The notes beneath the pieces are model-generated. The model saw nothing but the letters and a program-made list of their open reading frames with translations. It searched no databases and was not told the origin of the DNA. 64,000 nucleotides of DNA from Burkholderia catarinensis (GTDB taxonomy: Bacteria; Pseudomonadota; Gammaproteobacteria; Burkholderiales; Burkholderiaceae), in contig NZ_MDEQ02000008.1 in NCBI RefSeq assembly GCF_001883705.2, forward strand, positions 186,001 through 250,000. The letters run 5' to 3'. The position numbers and the translations under genes were made by a program. Shown here piece by piece: positions 38,432-46,862 of the stretch. The first letter of the stretch is position 1. Every line of letters begins with the position of its first letter.

Positions 38432-38881
38432 ATGACCACTATCTACGACACAATCTTATGGTTACAGTCGAACACCAGCGCGAAGCAATTCCCCATCGTT
38501 GAATTTTGTGCTGACACCGACATGGCGACTCTCGGATGGGTGTCTTTAACGAGCACGGATCGACCGGAAATCGTTGTTACTCAGGTAACGGCAGAAGAGT
38601 TCCGAGCAATAGCAAATGGCCCAGATGGTTACTTGGCAGTTGAACGCCGAGTAAATGCCGCGCTTAAACGATCCGACCTCAAGTGTTCATGGCTGGCTCG
38701 TGTTGAAGAAGTAACCCCGACCGCCAAAGGCCTCTCGTTCCAAGAATTCCGGAAAGCATATCAGCCCCCAAAACTGTCTTTTCGAGACATTCTTCACCCC
38801 GACTCGTTAGCGCGCGAAGTCAGTCGTACGACCCGCTCTGAATTTGAGCGCAACGGTGGGAAGGTCGTTATTCTCCAATGA
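38432..38881 (+). CDS. hypothetical protein of lower GC content
   Basis: 149 residues starting MTTIYDTILWLQSNTSAKQFPIVEF. Base composition and codon choice (many A/T-ending codons such as AAT, ATT, ACT) differ from the neighbours, pointing to acquisition. No domain recognised; a soluble helical/strand protein. The start could also be the TTG at 38402, which would add ten residues. It stands alone between intergenic stretches. Confidence 0.6.
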   Translation: MTTIYDTILWLQSNTSAKQFPIVEFCADTDMATLGWVSLTSTDRPEIVVTQVTAEEFRAIANGPDGYLAVERRVNAALKRSDLKCSWLARVEEVTPTAKGLSFQEFRKAYQPPKLSFRDILHPDSLAREVSRTTRSEFERNGGKVVILQ

Positions 38882-39044
38882 CCCATCTAACAATCTAGCT
38901 TGGCGCTGCATACTGTCGAACGTCAGCTTCCGAGAATGTTGATTGACCGCTCCGGATCAGCAGCAACCGACCGCGTTCGTCATCAACCACCGATCTCCGG
39001 GCACCCGCCGCTCTTTGCCGCCCATCTGAATTTCCATCCCCCCA

Positions 39045-39968
39045 TCAAACCACCGCCCTCAACCACGCAAGCAAATCCGCCTGCGCGCTTCCGTCCGCCA
39101 CGAGCGCCGGCGTCAGCAAACAGTAATGCGAGCCGTCCTCGACAAACCCCATCGGCGCAACCAGCACACCGCTTTCAATATCATCGCGCACGAGATGCCA
39201 CGGGCCGATGGCAACCCCCAACCCCGCGACAGCCGCCTGCAGACTGAAGTAGAAATGGTCGAACACCTGCCCGCGCCCGCTCCCGTCCGCCTGATTCGCC
39301 GCCACCGCCCATTCCTTCCACGCGTCCGGCCGTGTCCGCGTATGCAATAGCGGAGCGCCGTGCTTCAGCGAGCGACCGTCGCGACGCGCGGCAAACCACG
39401 CATCGACTTTATCCGGCCGGCAAACCGGCCCCACCCGCTCGGCGAACAGCTGCTCCGCGTGATAACCCGCCGGCCATGCAAAATCGTTGCGGCGGATGGC
39501 CATGTCGATGCCGCTGTCGAACGAGAACGGGCCGCCCGCGGCGGCCAGGTGGATATCGACGCCCGCGTATCGCGCCTGGAAATCCGGCCAGCGCGGAATC
39601 AGCCAGCGCATCAGAAGCGTCGGTTCGCACGACAGCACCCAGCGTCGCGCACGGGCGGCCTCGGTGCGCAATTCTTGCGCGGCATCACGCATCAGGCCCA
39701 GTCCGTCATGGACCGCCCGGGCCAGCTTGCGGCCCGCATCGGTCAGGAACACACGACGGCTGCGCCGCTCGAACAACGCGACGCCCAGGTCATCCTCGAG
39801 CACACGCACTGCGCGGCTGACCGCGCCGTGGGTCAGGCACAGCTCGTCGGCGGCACGGCTGAAATTCTCGTGACGCGCCGCCGCCTCGAAACAGCGCAGC
39901 GCCACCAGCGACGGCAGGTTTGTGCGGATCGATTGTGAGTCAATCTCACCATTCTGGTCAGAAATCAT
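39045..39968 (-). CDS. LysR-family transcriptional regulator
   Basis: 307 residues. N-terminal winged helix-turn-helix (about 18-78): LVALRCFEAAARHENFSRAADELCLTHGAVSRAVRVLEDDLGVALFER. The effector domain includes AVAGLGVAIGPWHLVRDDI near 255-275, the GcvA-like type. It is divergent from a LysE/RhtB exporter with a 67-bp gap, so it probably regulates that exporter. Confidence 0.93.
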   Translation of the reverse strand: MISDQNGEIDSQSIRTNLPSLVALRCFEAAARHENFSRAADELCLTHGAVSRAVRVLEDDLGVALFERRSRRVFLTDAGRKLARAVHDGLGLMRDAAQELRTEAARARRWVLSCEPTLLMRWLIPRWPDFQARYAGVDIHLAAAGGPFSFDSGIDMAIRRNDFAWPAGYHAEQLFAERVGPVCRPDKVDAWFAARRDGRSLKHGAPLLHTRTRPDAWKEWAVAANQADGSGRGQVFDHFYFSLQAAVAGLGVAIGPWHLVRDDIESGVLVAPMGFVEDGSHYCLLTPALVADGSAQADLLAWLRAVV

Positions 39969-40035
39969 CGTTTTTCTTGATGAAACATGTTCCCTAAGAT
40001 TGCCCCATCAAGACATCAATCGCAAGGGAAAGACA

Positions 40036-40653
40036 ATGACCGAACTGATAGTTGTAGTCACCATTACGCTGCTGGCCGTCATCAGCCCGGGGCCGGACTT
40101 CGCGATGGTCACGCGCAACAGCCTGATGCTGTCGCGCCGATCGGGCGTGCTCACCGCGCTGGGTATCGGGCTGGGCGTGACAGTCCACGTGAGCTACACG
40201 CTGCTGGGCGTCGGCCTGCTGATCCGCCAATCCCTGTGGCTCTTCAATGCCGTCAAGCTGATCGGCGCGATCTACCTGATCTACCTGGGCGCGAAGATGC
40301 TCATGACGAAGGCCGGCGACGGGCAACCCGCCGCAAACGCAGCGCCGCTGTCCGATCTCGCCGCGCTGCGCACCGGCTTCCTGACCAATGCGCTGAATCC
40401 CAAAACCACGGTGTTCATCGTCAGCCTGTTCATGCAGGCAGTGCGGCCCGACACGCCGTTGATCGTGCAGATCGGCTACGGCGCCTTCATCGCAGCGGCG
40501 CATGCCGGCTGGTTCAGCCTGGTGGCCGTGTGTTTCTCCGCCACGGCCGTCCGTGATCGCTTGCTGTCGCTGCGGCACTGGATCGATCGCACCTTCGGAT
40601 GCCTGCTCATGGGCTTCGGCGTCGCGCTCGCCATCGCGCGCGGCGGGCGCTGA
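40036..40653 (+). CDS. LysE/RhtB-family amino-acid exporter
   Basis: 205-residue inner-membrane exporter with six helices. ISPGPDFAMVTRNSLMLSRRSGVLTALGIGLG is the signature of the RhtB family, followed by LGAKMLM and FLTNALNPKTTVFIVSLFMQ. It exports amino acids (homoserine/threonine-like) or related compounds. Divergent from the LysR gene. Start ATG at 40036 with AAGGGAAAG. Confidence 0.94.
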   Translation: MTELIVVVTITLLAVISPGPDFAMVTRNSLMLSRRSGVLTALGIGLGVTVHVSYTLLGVGLLIRQSLWLFNAVKLIGAIYLIYLGAKMLMTKAGDGQPAANAAPLSDLAALRTGFLTNALNPKTTVFIVSLFMQAVRPDTPLIVQIGYGAFIAAAHAGWFSLVAVCFSATAVRDRLLSLRHWIDRTFGCLLMGFGVALAIARGGR

Positions 40654-40728
40654 CCCGAGTCCGCGGCCCGCGCCTCGAAGCAACCGGCGCGCGATCCGGC
40701 GGCGCGCCGGATGCGAAGCGCGGCAGCG

Positions 40729-41361
40729 TCAGAACGCGCGCGCAATCGTGCGGGCTTCGTCGATCGCACGATTGCGATCAACCTTTCCGTCGGGACCGAA
40801 CAACGTGCGCTCGACGACGATGCCGGTGACATCTTTCACGCCGACGAACCTGAGCCAGGTTTCCATGTACGGACGCTGAAGGTCGAACTCGCCGGCCGGC
40901 GTAAACGAACCCGGCGACTGGTAGCCGAGCCCGCGCGCATAGACGACTGCCGCCTTTTTCCCGGCCAGCTTCCCGGCGAAACCCGACCCGTCGAACGTGA
41001 ACAGCACGTCCTTCTGCGAGATCGCATCGATCAGGTGCTTGAGCTTGTACGGAATGCTGAAATTCCACAGCGGCACGCCGAACAGGAACTTGTCTGCCTC
41101 GTGGAACGGCGCCGCGAGCTGTTCGATCCCCTGCCATGCAGCCGCCTGCGCCGGCGTCAACGCCGTGCCGCTCAGCCCGGCATATTTCGCGGCCAGCGCG
41201 GCTTCGTCGAATTCAGGCATCGCCAGATCCCAGATGTCGAGCGTCCGTATTTCATGATCGGGATGGGCGTGCCGGTACGCATCGAGAAATGCATTGCACA
41301 CCTCGATGGACGCCGAATATTCCTTGTTGGGTGAGCCTTCGATATAGAGCACGCGTGTCAT
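40729..41361 (-). CDS. azoR: FMN-dependent NADH-azoreductase
   Basis: 210-residue flavodoxin-fold reductase. MTRVLYIEGSPNKEYSAS begins the FMN phosphate loop, FGVPLWNFSIPYKLKHLIDAI is the conserved AzoR/WrbA-like FMN-binding motif, and FTFDGSGFAGKLAGKKAAVVYARG follows. It reduces azo and quinone compounds using NADH. Divergent from a LysR gene at 41494 (132-bp gap), which probably regulates it. Confidence 0.94.
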   Translation of the reverse strand: MTRVLYIEGSPNKEYSASIEVCNAFLDAYRHAHPDHEIRTLDIWDLAMPEFDEAALAAKYAGLSGTALTPAQAAAWQGIEQLAAPFHEADKFLFGVPLWNFSIPYKLKHLIDAISQKDVLFTFDGSGFAGKLAGKKAAVVYARGLGYQSPGSFTPAGEFDLQRPYMETWLRFVGVKDVTGIVVERTLFGPDGKVDRNRAIDEARTIARAF

Positions 41362-41460
41362 GGAGCCGGTCCTTGCCGAAAGTGACGGCGACGCGCGGGA
41401 TGCGCGCTCGCCCACCGAGATTCGCAGCCTATCGAGCCGGCTTATAATTTGGAAACGATA

Positions 41461-41472
41461 TTAATTGATTAA
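41461..41472. promoter_or_regulatory. candidate LysR operator
   Basis: TTAAT-TG-ATTAA, a perfect inverted repeat in the azoR/LysR divergent promoter region, 22 bp upstream of the LysR start. LysR sites often have this AT-rich dyad form. Confidence 0.4.
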
Positions 41473-41493
41473 ATTAACCCGAATCGGTGATCA

Positions 41494-42372
41494 ATGGACC
41501 ATCCCCTCGACACGGCGCTGCTTCATACGTTTGTTGCGGTCGCCGACGTGCGAAGCTTTACCGGCGCCGGCCATCGGCTGAATCTCAGCCAATCCGCGGT
41601 GAGCGCGCAGATCGTTCGTCTCGAACAACAGGTCGGCCGGGCGCTGCTCGTGCGCAATACGCGCAGCGTCACGCTCACCGGGCATGGCCAGACGCTGCTC
41701 GGCTACGCGCGCGCGATGCTCAATCTGAGCGAGGAAGCGAGAACGAGGCTGGGAACGGGCGACGCAGTCGACATCAAGCTGCGTATCGGTGCGTCCGAGG
41801 ACTTTGCGGGCGGCTGGCTTCCCGACGTGATGCGCCGCTATAGCGCCGCGCGACGCGGCTTGCGGCTGGACCTGACGGTCGACATCGGCGACAGTCTGTT
41901 TCGGCGGCACGCAAACGGCGAATTCGATCTCGTGGTCGGCAGCCGGTGTTCGCACCCGGGCCAGGGCACGACGTTGTGGCAAGAGCCGCTCGTCTGGGCA
42001 TTTGCGCGCCACGAGCCGCTTCCCGAAGGCGAGGTGCCGCTCGCGTGTTTCCCCGATCCGTGTCCGTACCGGGGCGCCGCCATCAAGGCGCTCGCGCTGG
42101 CCGGCATGCGCTACCGGATCGCATGCGAAAGCCCGAGCGTCACGGGCATCCGGACGTTCGCGCGGGCCGGTATCGCGATCGCCCCGGTGCCGCGCAGCGC
42201 GATCGACGACACGCTCCGTGAACTGGGCGTGTCCGAAGGTTTGCCGGAACTGCCTGAAATCGAATTCGTGATGATGCACGACGCCCAAATGCCGGCCGCC
42301 GTTGAATTCGCCGCGACGATTTTCGATGAAACGGCCGTTCGCACGGGGGCAGGCAAACGCAACAGGCTGTAG
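41494..42372 (+). CDS. LysR-family transcriptional regulator
   Basis: 292 residues. HTH: LLHTFVAVADVRSFTGAGHRLNLSQSAVSAQIVRLEQQVG (about 8-48). Effector part contains LRIGASEDFAGGWLPDVMRRY and FARAGIAIAPVPRSAI. Divergent from azoR, so likely its regulator. Start ATG at 41494. Confidence 0.93.
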   Translation: MDHPLDTALLHTFVAVADVRSFTGAGHRLNLSQSAVSAQIVRLEQQVGRALLVRNTRSVTLTGHGQTLLGYARAMLNLSEEARTRLGTGDAVDIKLRIGASEDFAGGWLPDVMRRYSAARRGLRLDLTVDIGDSLFRRHANGEFDLVVGSRCSHPGQGTTLWQEPLVWAFARHEPLPEGEVPLACFPDPCPYRGAAIKALALAGMRYRIACESPSVTGIRTFARAGIAIAPVPRSAIDDTLRELGVSEGLPELPEIEFVMMHDAQMPAAVEFAATIFDETAVRTGAGKRNRL

Positions 42373-42534
42373 CGGGCATCCTTCGCGCTCGATGCAATGC
42401 GGCAGCCGGCGGCGCACGTCGGCAACCGGACTTCAAGCGCCGTTCGACCCGCCGCGACAGCAAGCCGCCTCCTCACGTTGATTCGCCATCCGATATTGTT
42501 CGGCTTTCTGACGAATGGCGGATACGGCGCGCGC

Positions 42535-43779
42535 TCAAATCACCTCGAAACGCAACCCCGCATGGCGAACCAGGCGCTCGACAAAGCGTTCGTCGAACAT
42601 CGTCGCGGGCGTCCAGAAGCCGCCGCCGCGTCCGGTCTTGTTGCCGGCGCCGCCGCAATCCAGCGCGAGACTGATCGCGGCCTGGCCGAGCATCTTGCCG
42701 GTGGAGCCGTAGCCCGGGTCGCGGTCGCCGGTGACTTTCACGCGCAAGGTCCGTCCGTCGTCGGCACGGCCAAAGAAACGCAAATCGTAGCGACCGGCCA
42801 GTTGGGCCTCGACGCTCGGCCCCTCGCCGGGCTTCGGCAGCAGGAAGCGCTCCATCAGGCTGCGCACCGGCTTGATGACGACACCCACCATGAACGCGCC
42901 GAGGCCGGCCACCATCGTCAGCGCGGCCAGGCGGCCCTTGAAGCCCGTGCCCGTCATCACGGCTTCGTCATAGGTGAAGCGGCTGCCATAGGCATTGCCG
43001 GCCAGCGCATTGGAGCGGTGCACGACGCGCTCGTTGACGGCCGCCATCACGAAAGGCGCGATCCACGCGTCGCAGTCGCGATCGAATTCGGCCGACCTGA
43101 CCGCGTGCTGCCGCACCGTGAAGCCATGCCCTTTCGGACACAGCGAATAAGGATCGAGCAGTTCCCTGCGCAATGCGGGATCGGCCGCGGCCTCCCGCAC
43201 GACGTTGATCACGCTCGCCACCGTGCCGCCCGACGCGCCGCCCTTCAGCGTTCTGACGCGCATCTTCACCTGTCCGGCCGGCGCGCCCCACTGCTGCCGC
43301 GCCTGTTGCTGCAGGAAGAAAACGCCCATGTCCGACGGCACCGAATCGAAGCCGCAGCAATGGACGATGCGCGCGCCCGATTGCCGGGCCGCGGGCTCGT
43401 ATTTTTCGATCATCCGCTTGATCCACTGCGTCTCGCCGGTGAGGTCGCAATAGTCGGTGCCGGTTTGCGCGCAGACCCGGACCAACGGCTCCCCGTAAAG
43501 CGCATAGGGGCCGACAGTGGACACGACCACCCGCGTTTGCGCGCAGAGCGCCTGGAGCTGCGCTTCGTCGGCCGCGTCGGCGACGATGATCGGCAACGAC
43601 TGCCCCGCGGCACCCAGCGAATCCCTGACCTGCCGGAGCTTCGCTTCTGACCGGCCGGCGATGGCCCAGCGCAGCGTCTCGCCGGTGCCCGACAAGGTGT
43701 CGGACAGGTAGCGGGTCAGGATCTGCCCGACAAAACTGGTGGCGCCAAATACGACGAGATCATGGGTCGGCTGGGTCAT
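42535..43779 (-). CDS. saccharopine dehydrogenase-like NADP-binding oxidoreductase
   Basis: 414 residues. MTQPTHDLVVFGATSFVGQILTRYL carries the Rossmann GxTxFVG fold (about 8-30); VVSTVGPYALYGEPLVRVCAQTGTDYCDLTGE and GFDSVPSDMG match the trans-acting enoyl reductase/saccharopine dehydrogenase group. The helix near residues 300-320 may be membrane-associated. Start ATG at 43779 follows GAAGGAA. A small gene 44 bp upstream on the same strand and a MerR-type promoter at 44135-44165 probably control it. Confidence 0.87.
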   Translation of the reverse strand: MTQPTHDLVVFGATSFVGQILTRYLSDTLSGTGETLRWAIAGRSEAKLRQVRDSLGAAGQSLPIIVADAADEAQLQALCAQTRVVVSTVGPYALYGEPLVRVCAQTGTDYCDLTGETQWIKRMIEKYEPAARQSGARIVHCCGFDSVPSDMGVFFLQQQARQQWGAPAGQVKMRVRTLKGGASGGTVASVINVVREAAADPALRRELLDPYSLCPKGHGFTVRQHAVRSAEFDRDCDAWIAPFVMAAVNERVVHRSNALAGNAYGSRFTYDEAVMTGTGFKGRLAALTMVAGLGAFMVGVVIKPVRSLMERFLLPKPGEGPSVEAQLAGRYDLRFFGRADDGRTLRVKVTGDRDPGYGSTGKMLGQAAISLALDCGGAGNKTGRGGGFWTPATMFDERFVERLVRHAGLRFEVI

Positions 43780-43822
43780 GGACGATTCCTTCGGCGCGAG
43801 CGTGTCGCGGGTATCCGTACCG

Positions 43823-44065
43823 TTAGCGTTGCTTTCCGGGTTCATCGAAGGCCTTCAAGGGTGTCGGCAGGTTCAGGACCCGTTGCGCGTCCTTCCCCAC
43901 GTCGAGACGCACGATGATGGACGCGCCGAGCCCGTCGAGCAACTGGCTCGGCGGGCCGCCGTGCCGCACGAATTCGACATCGCGCGGCAACGGGCGCTGG
44001 GCAAACGATAGCGTATTGGCCTGCACCGATGTCTGGTGCCATTCGCCATCGATGCGATTGATCAT
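43823..44065 (-). CDS. small hypothetical protein
   Basis: About 80 residues from the ATG at 44065 (MINRIDGEWHQTSVQANTLSF); the frame is open to 44101, which would add 12 residues. Charged C-terminus LDVGKDAQRVLNLPTPLKAFDEPGKQR. No domain recognised. It lies between a MerR-type promoter and the saccharopine-dehydrogenase-like gene, so it is probably the first gene of that transcript. Confidence 0.5.
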   Translation of the reverse strand: MINRIDGEWHQTSVQANTLSFAQRPLPRDVEFVRHGGPPSQLLDGLGASIIVRLDVGKDAQRVLNLPTPLKAFDEPGKQR

Positions 44066-44134
44066 CGTCGTCGCGCCCATGCGCGATTGCGCAGGCAACA
44101 CCCGGAGCCTGCTGATTCGCTGCCGTCAGCAGGC

Positions 44135-44165
44135 ACTCTAGGATTGAAGTCGACTTTAAGGTCAA
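44135..44165 (-). promoter_or_regulatory. MerR-type promoter with 19-bp spacer
   Basis: Reading on the minus strand: -35 TTGACC (44165-44160), a 19-bp spacer holding the dyad TTAAAGTCGACTTCAA centred between the elements, and -10 TAGAGT (44140-44135). Overlong spacers with a central dyad are the hallmark of MerR-family activation. It points at the small ORF and saccharopine-dehydrogenase-like gene. No MerR gene is adjacent. Confidence 0.65.
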
Positions 44166-44381
44166 GAACTCGAATAGAGGAACAAGTCGGTCTTCGCTTG
44201 CGCGACTTGCCGACAATCGTTTCGTGCTCGAATCGTCTGGCGGTCGCGCGACGGCCCTCGCCGCATATCGACACCACGCCGCGATCGCGCGGCCGATCCA
44301 TCACCCGGCGCGTGCGTTCGGAGCAGTCCTGCATCTGAAATCGCAGGCTGAAGGCCGTCCGCTACGCACTGCCGAAGGCCG

Positions 44382-45044
44382 CTAATCAAGCTCGCGAAGA
44401 AAATCGGGAACCGCTTCTCCGATCGACACGAGATATCCCGCCATCGCGCCGGCCACCGTCCGCACGGCGGGACGGGCGGACATCCGCGCACGCCACGCCA
44501 GCAGATTGGGCGTGTCCGCCGTCATCGGCGCCCCCTTGCGCGCGCCGAACAACTGCGCCATGTAGAACGCGATATCGGCGTAAGAATACGTCTCGGCCAG
44601 AAATTCCCGATCCGCGAGCACGCCCTCCATGCGTCGATAGTATTGCGACGCTGCGGCGCGCGCCGCCTGCGCCGCCGGATCGTCCGGCGACTCTTCAAGC
44701 CCCATCAGCCGGATGATGTGCGGGAAATAGATTTCATCGCTGCAATGTTCGAGCTGACGCGCGATGGCGCGCGCCGCCGGACTTGCCGGCCATAACGCGG
44801 GAGCGGGCTTCACATCTTCGAGATACTCGAAGATTTGCGTGGAATCGAAGATCTCCAGCTCGCCGTCGATCAGCACCGGCACCTGCCGCTTCGGGTTGAT
44901 GCGCAGTACGTCCGGATGTTTCGGGTCGTAGCCGCGCAGCTGGCTGAACGGCGCCATCACCCGCTCGAAGTCGATGCCCTTCTCGTGCGCCGCAATCTCG
45001 ACCTTGGCACCAAACATGCTCAGCGGTCCGGAAATGATCTTCAT
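44382..45044 (-). CDS. glutathione S-transferase family protein
   Basis: 220 residues. Thioredoxin-like N-domain (1-80): MKIISGPLSMFGAKVEIAAHEKGIDFERV, then NPKRQVPVLIDGELEIFDSTQIFEYLED (cis-Pro and the glutathione Asp/Ser). The helical C-domain (about 90-215) includes YSYADIAFYMAQLFGARKG. Detoxification by glutathione conjugation or a related reaction. Divergent from a WYL-domain regulator. Confidence 0.92.
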   Translation of the reverse strand: MKIISGPLSMFGAKVEIAAHEKGIDFERVMAPFSQLRGYDPKHPDVLRINPKRQVPVLIDGELEIFDSTQIFEYLEDVKPAPALWPASPAARAIARQLEHCSDEIYFPHIIRLMGLEESPDDPAAQAARAAASQYYRRMEGVLADREFLAETYSYADIAFYMAQLFGARKGAPMTADTPNLLAWRARMSARPAVRTVAGAMAGYLVSIGEAVPDFLRELD

Positions 45045-45143
45045 GGTTTGTCTTCGCTTCGATGGAACGGATCAGGGATGCGACAAAGCATAAGTCCAAA
45101 AACACGACACCTTATGTCAGGTATTTGAGGTAACGTGTCGCTC

Positions 45144-46124
45144 ATGAAAGCGAGCCGCCTGTTGTCGATCATGATGATGCTGCAGGCGCGCGGCCGGATG
45201 ACCGCGCCGGCGCTGGCCCAAGCGCTGGAGGTGTCCGAGCGCACGATCCTGCGCGATATCGACCAGCTCTCCACGGCCGGCGTGCCCATCTGGGGCGATC
45301 GCGGCCGCAACGGCGGCTTTCAGTTACGTGACGGCTGGAGTACCGATCTCACGGGGCTCACCGAGCACGAAGCGCACGCGCTGATTCTGGCGGGCTTGCC
45401 CGGGCCGGCGAGGGAACTGGGCCTCGACGGCATGGCGACCTCCGCGCGGCTGAAGATGATGGCCAGCCTGCCGCCCGGCTCGCGCGAGCACGCCGATCGC
45501 GTTGCCAGCCGGCTGCACGTCGATACCGTGGATTGGTATCGGGCACAGGAAACGCCGGCGTTTCTGCGTGAAGTCGCCGATGCGGTGTGGAGCTCGACCC
45601 GTATCGAAGTGACGTATCAAAGCTGGCGCGGTTTGTCCCGCCGCGCACTCGAACCGCTCGGCCTGGTGCTCAAGGGTGGCGCGTGGTACCTGATTGCCAA
45701 GGTGGCCGGCAAACCCGGCGCACTCACCTTCCGGCTGGCGAATATCCGCGAACTCGACGTGTCGCGCCGCCGCTTCAAACGCCCTGCGCGATTCGATCTG
45801 GCGACGCACTGGCGTGACGCGATGAGCCGGTACGAGACCGATCTGTATCGACTGACCGCCCATATCGCCGTGTCGCCGCGCGGCGAAACCTGGCTGGCCA
45901 ACGCGCGGATCAAAACCGCGCCGGTCTCGCCGGATGCAAATAGCACGGAGGTGCCGTCAGGATGGAAAGCGTTCCTGATGCCCATCGAATCCATCGAGCA
46001 CGGCGCGCGCAAGCTGCTGGGGTACGGTGCACACGTGAAAATCCTCGGGCCGCAGGCGCTCAAGGATCAATTCATCGAAGAGTTGTCGCAGTTGAAAACG
46101 CTTTATCGGACAGGCGACGATTGA
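45144..46124 (+). CDS. WYL-domain transcriptional regulator with DeoR-type HTH
   Basis: 326 residues. HTH_11: MKASRLLSIMMMLQARGRMTAPALAQALEVSERTILRDIDQLS (about 1-45). The C-terminal WYL domain (about 145-320) shows SWRGLSRRALEPLGLVLKGGAWYLIAKVAG. Divergent from the GST gene with a 99-bp gap containing partial inverted repeats, so it likely regulates GST. A GTG at 45135 could add three residues. Confidence 0.93.
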   Translation: MKASRLLSIMMMLQARGRMTAPALAQALEVSERTILRDIDQLSTAGVPIWGDRGRNGGFQLRDGWSTDLTGLTEHEAHALILAGLPGPARELGLDGMATSARLKMMASLPPGSREHADRVASRLHVDTVDWYRAQETPAFLREVADAVWSSTRIEVTYQSWRGLSRRALEPLGLVLKGGAWYLIAKVAGKPGALTFRLANIRELDVSRRRFKRPARFDLATHWRDAMSRYETDLYRLTAHIAVSPRGETWLANARIKTAPVSPDANSTEVPSGWKAFLMPIESIEHGARKLLGYGAHVKILGPQALKDQFIEELSQLKTLYRTGDD

Positions 46125-46312
46125 AGCGATGCGTTGTGCGTCGATGCGGTCGGTGCGTGCATCCACCGCATGCAGCAGCGGCCGTGCTCGCCGGTCAATG
46201 ACGCATCGCAGTCACATTCGGTATCGACGCCGACACGGCAGGCAAATCGTTACCTCCGACAGAACCCGGCTGGCTTATAGTGCGGAGTGTCCATTCAACA
46301 AGGAGAGCGACA

Positions 46313-46720
46313 ATGAAACTGCTGGCCAACGGTCCGTTCGAAGTAAAGCTGAATCCGGAGTCGCTCAGTAGCGTCGCGGAACATACCGGGCTCGGCCGCA
46401 TGTCGCTGGACAAGCAATTTCACGGCGACCTGGAAGCCGTCAGCCACGGAGAGATGCTCGCGTTTCGCAGCAGTGTCCAGGGCTCCGCGGGCTATGTGGC
46501 CATGGAAACCGTGCACGGCGTGCTCGGCGGACATAAAGGCAGCTTCGTCCTGCAGCACAGCTCCACCATGACCCGTGGGCAGCCGACGCAGTCGATCACC
46601 GTCGTGCCCGATTCCGGGACGGGAGAATTGCTGGGGCTGTCCGGCTCGATGATCATCCACATCGACAACGGCCAGCATTCGTACAGCTTCGACTACGCGT
46701 TGCCGGAATCTTCGCAGTGA
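46313..46720 (+). CDS. DUF3224-family protein
   Basis: 135 residues. GRMSLDKQFHGDLEAVSHGEML, YVAMETVHGVLGGHKGSFVLQHSSTM, and HIDNGQHSYSFDYALP fit the DUF3224 lipocalin-like family. Function unknown. AAGGAGA lies at good distance before the ATG at 46313. Isolated gene. Confidence 0.9.
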   Translation: MKLLANGPFEVKLNPESLSSVAEHTGLGRMSLDKQFHGDLEAVSHGEMLAFRSSVQGSAGYVAMETVHGVLGGHKGSFVLQHSSTMTRGQPTQSITVVPDSGTGELLGLSGSMIIHIDNGQHSYSFDYALPESSQ

Positions 46721-46862
46721 GTCGACTCGCCTGGATGCGGCGGCTTCATCGTGTCGCCGACCAGGGGCGGTGACGCGTTCCAGTCGCTCGCGCGCCATTC
46801 ATCGGCGCGTCACCGAAACATTCTCCATCGACGCTCCGGCTGCGCCCGCAAGTACGCGTGCG

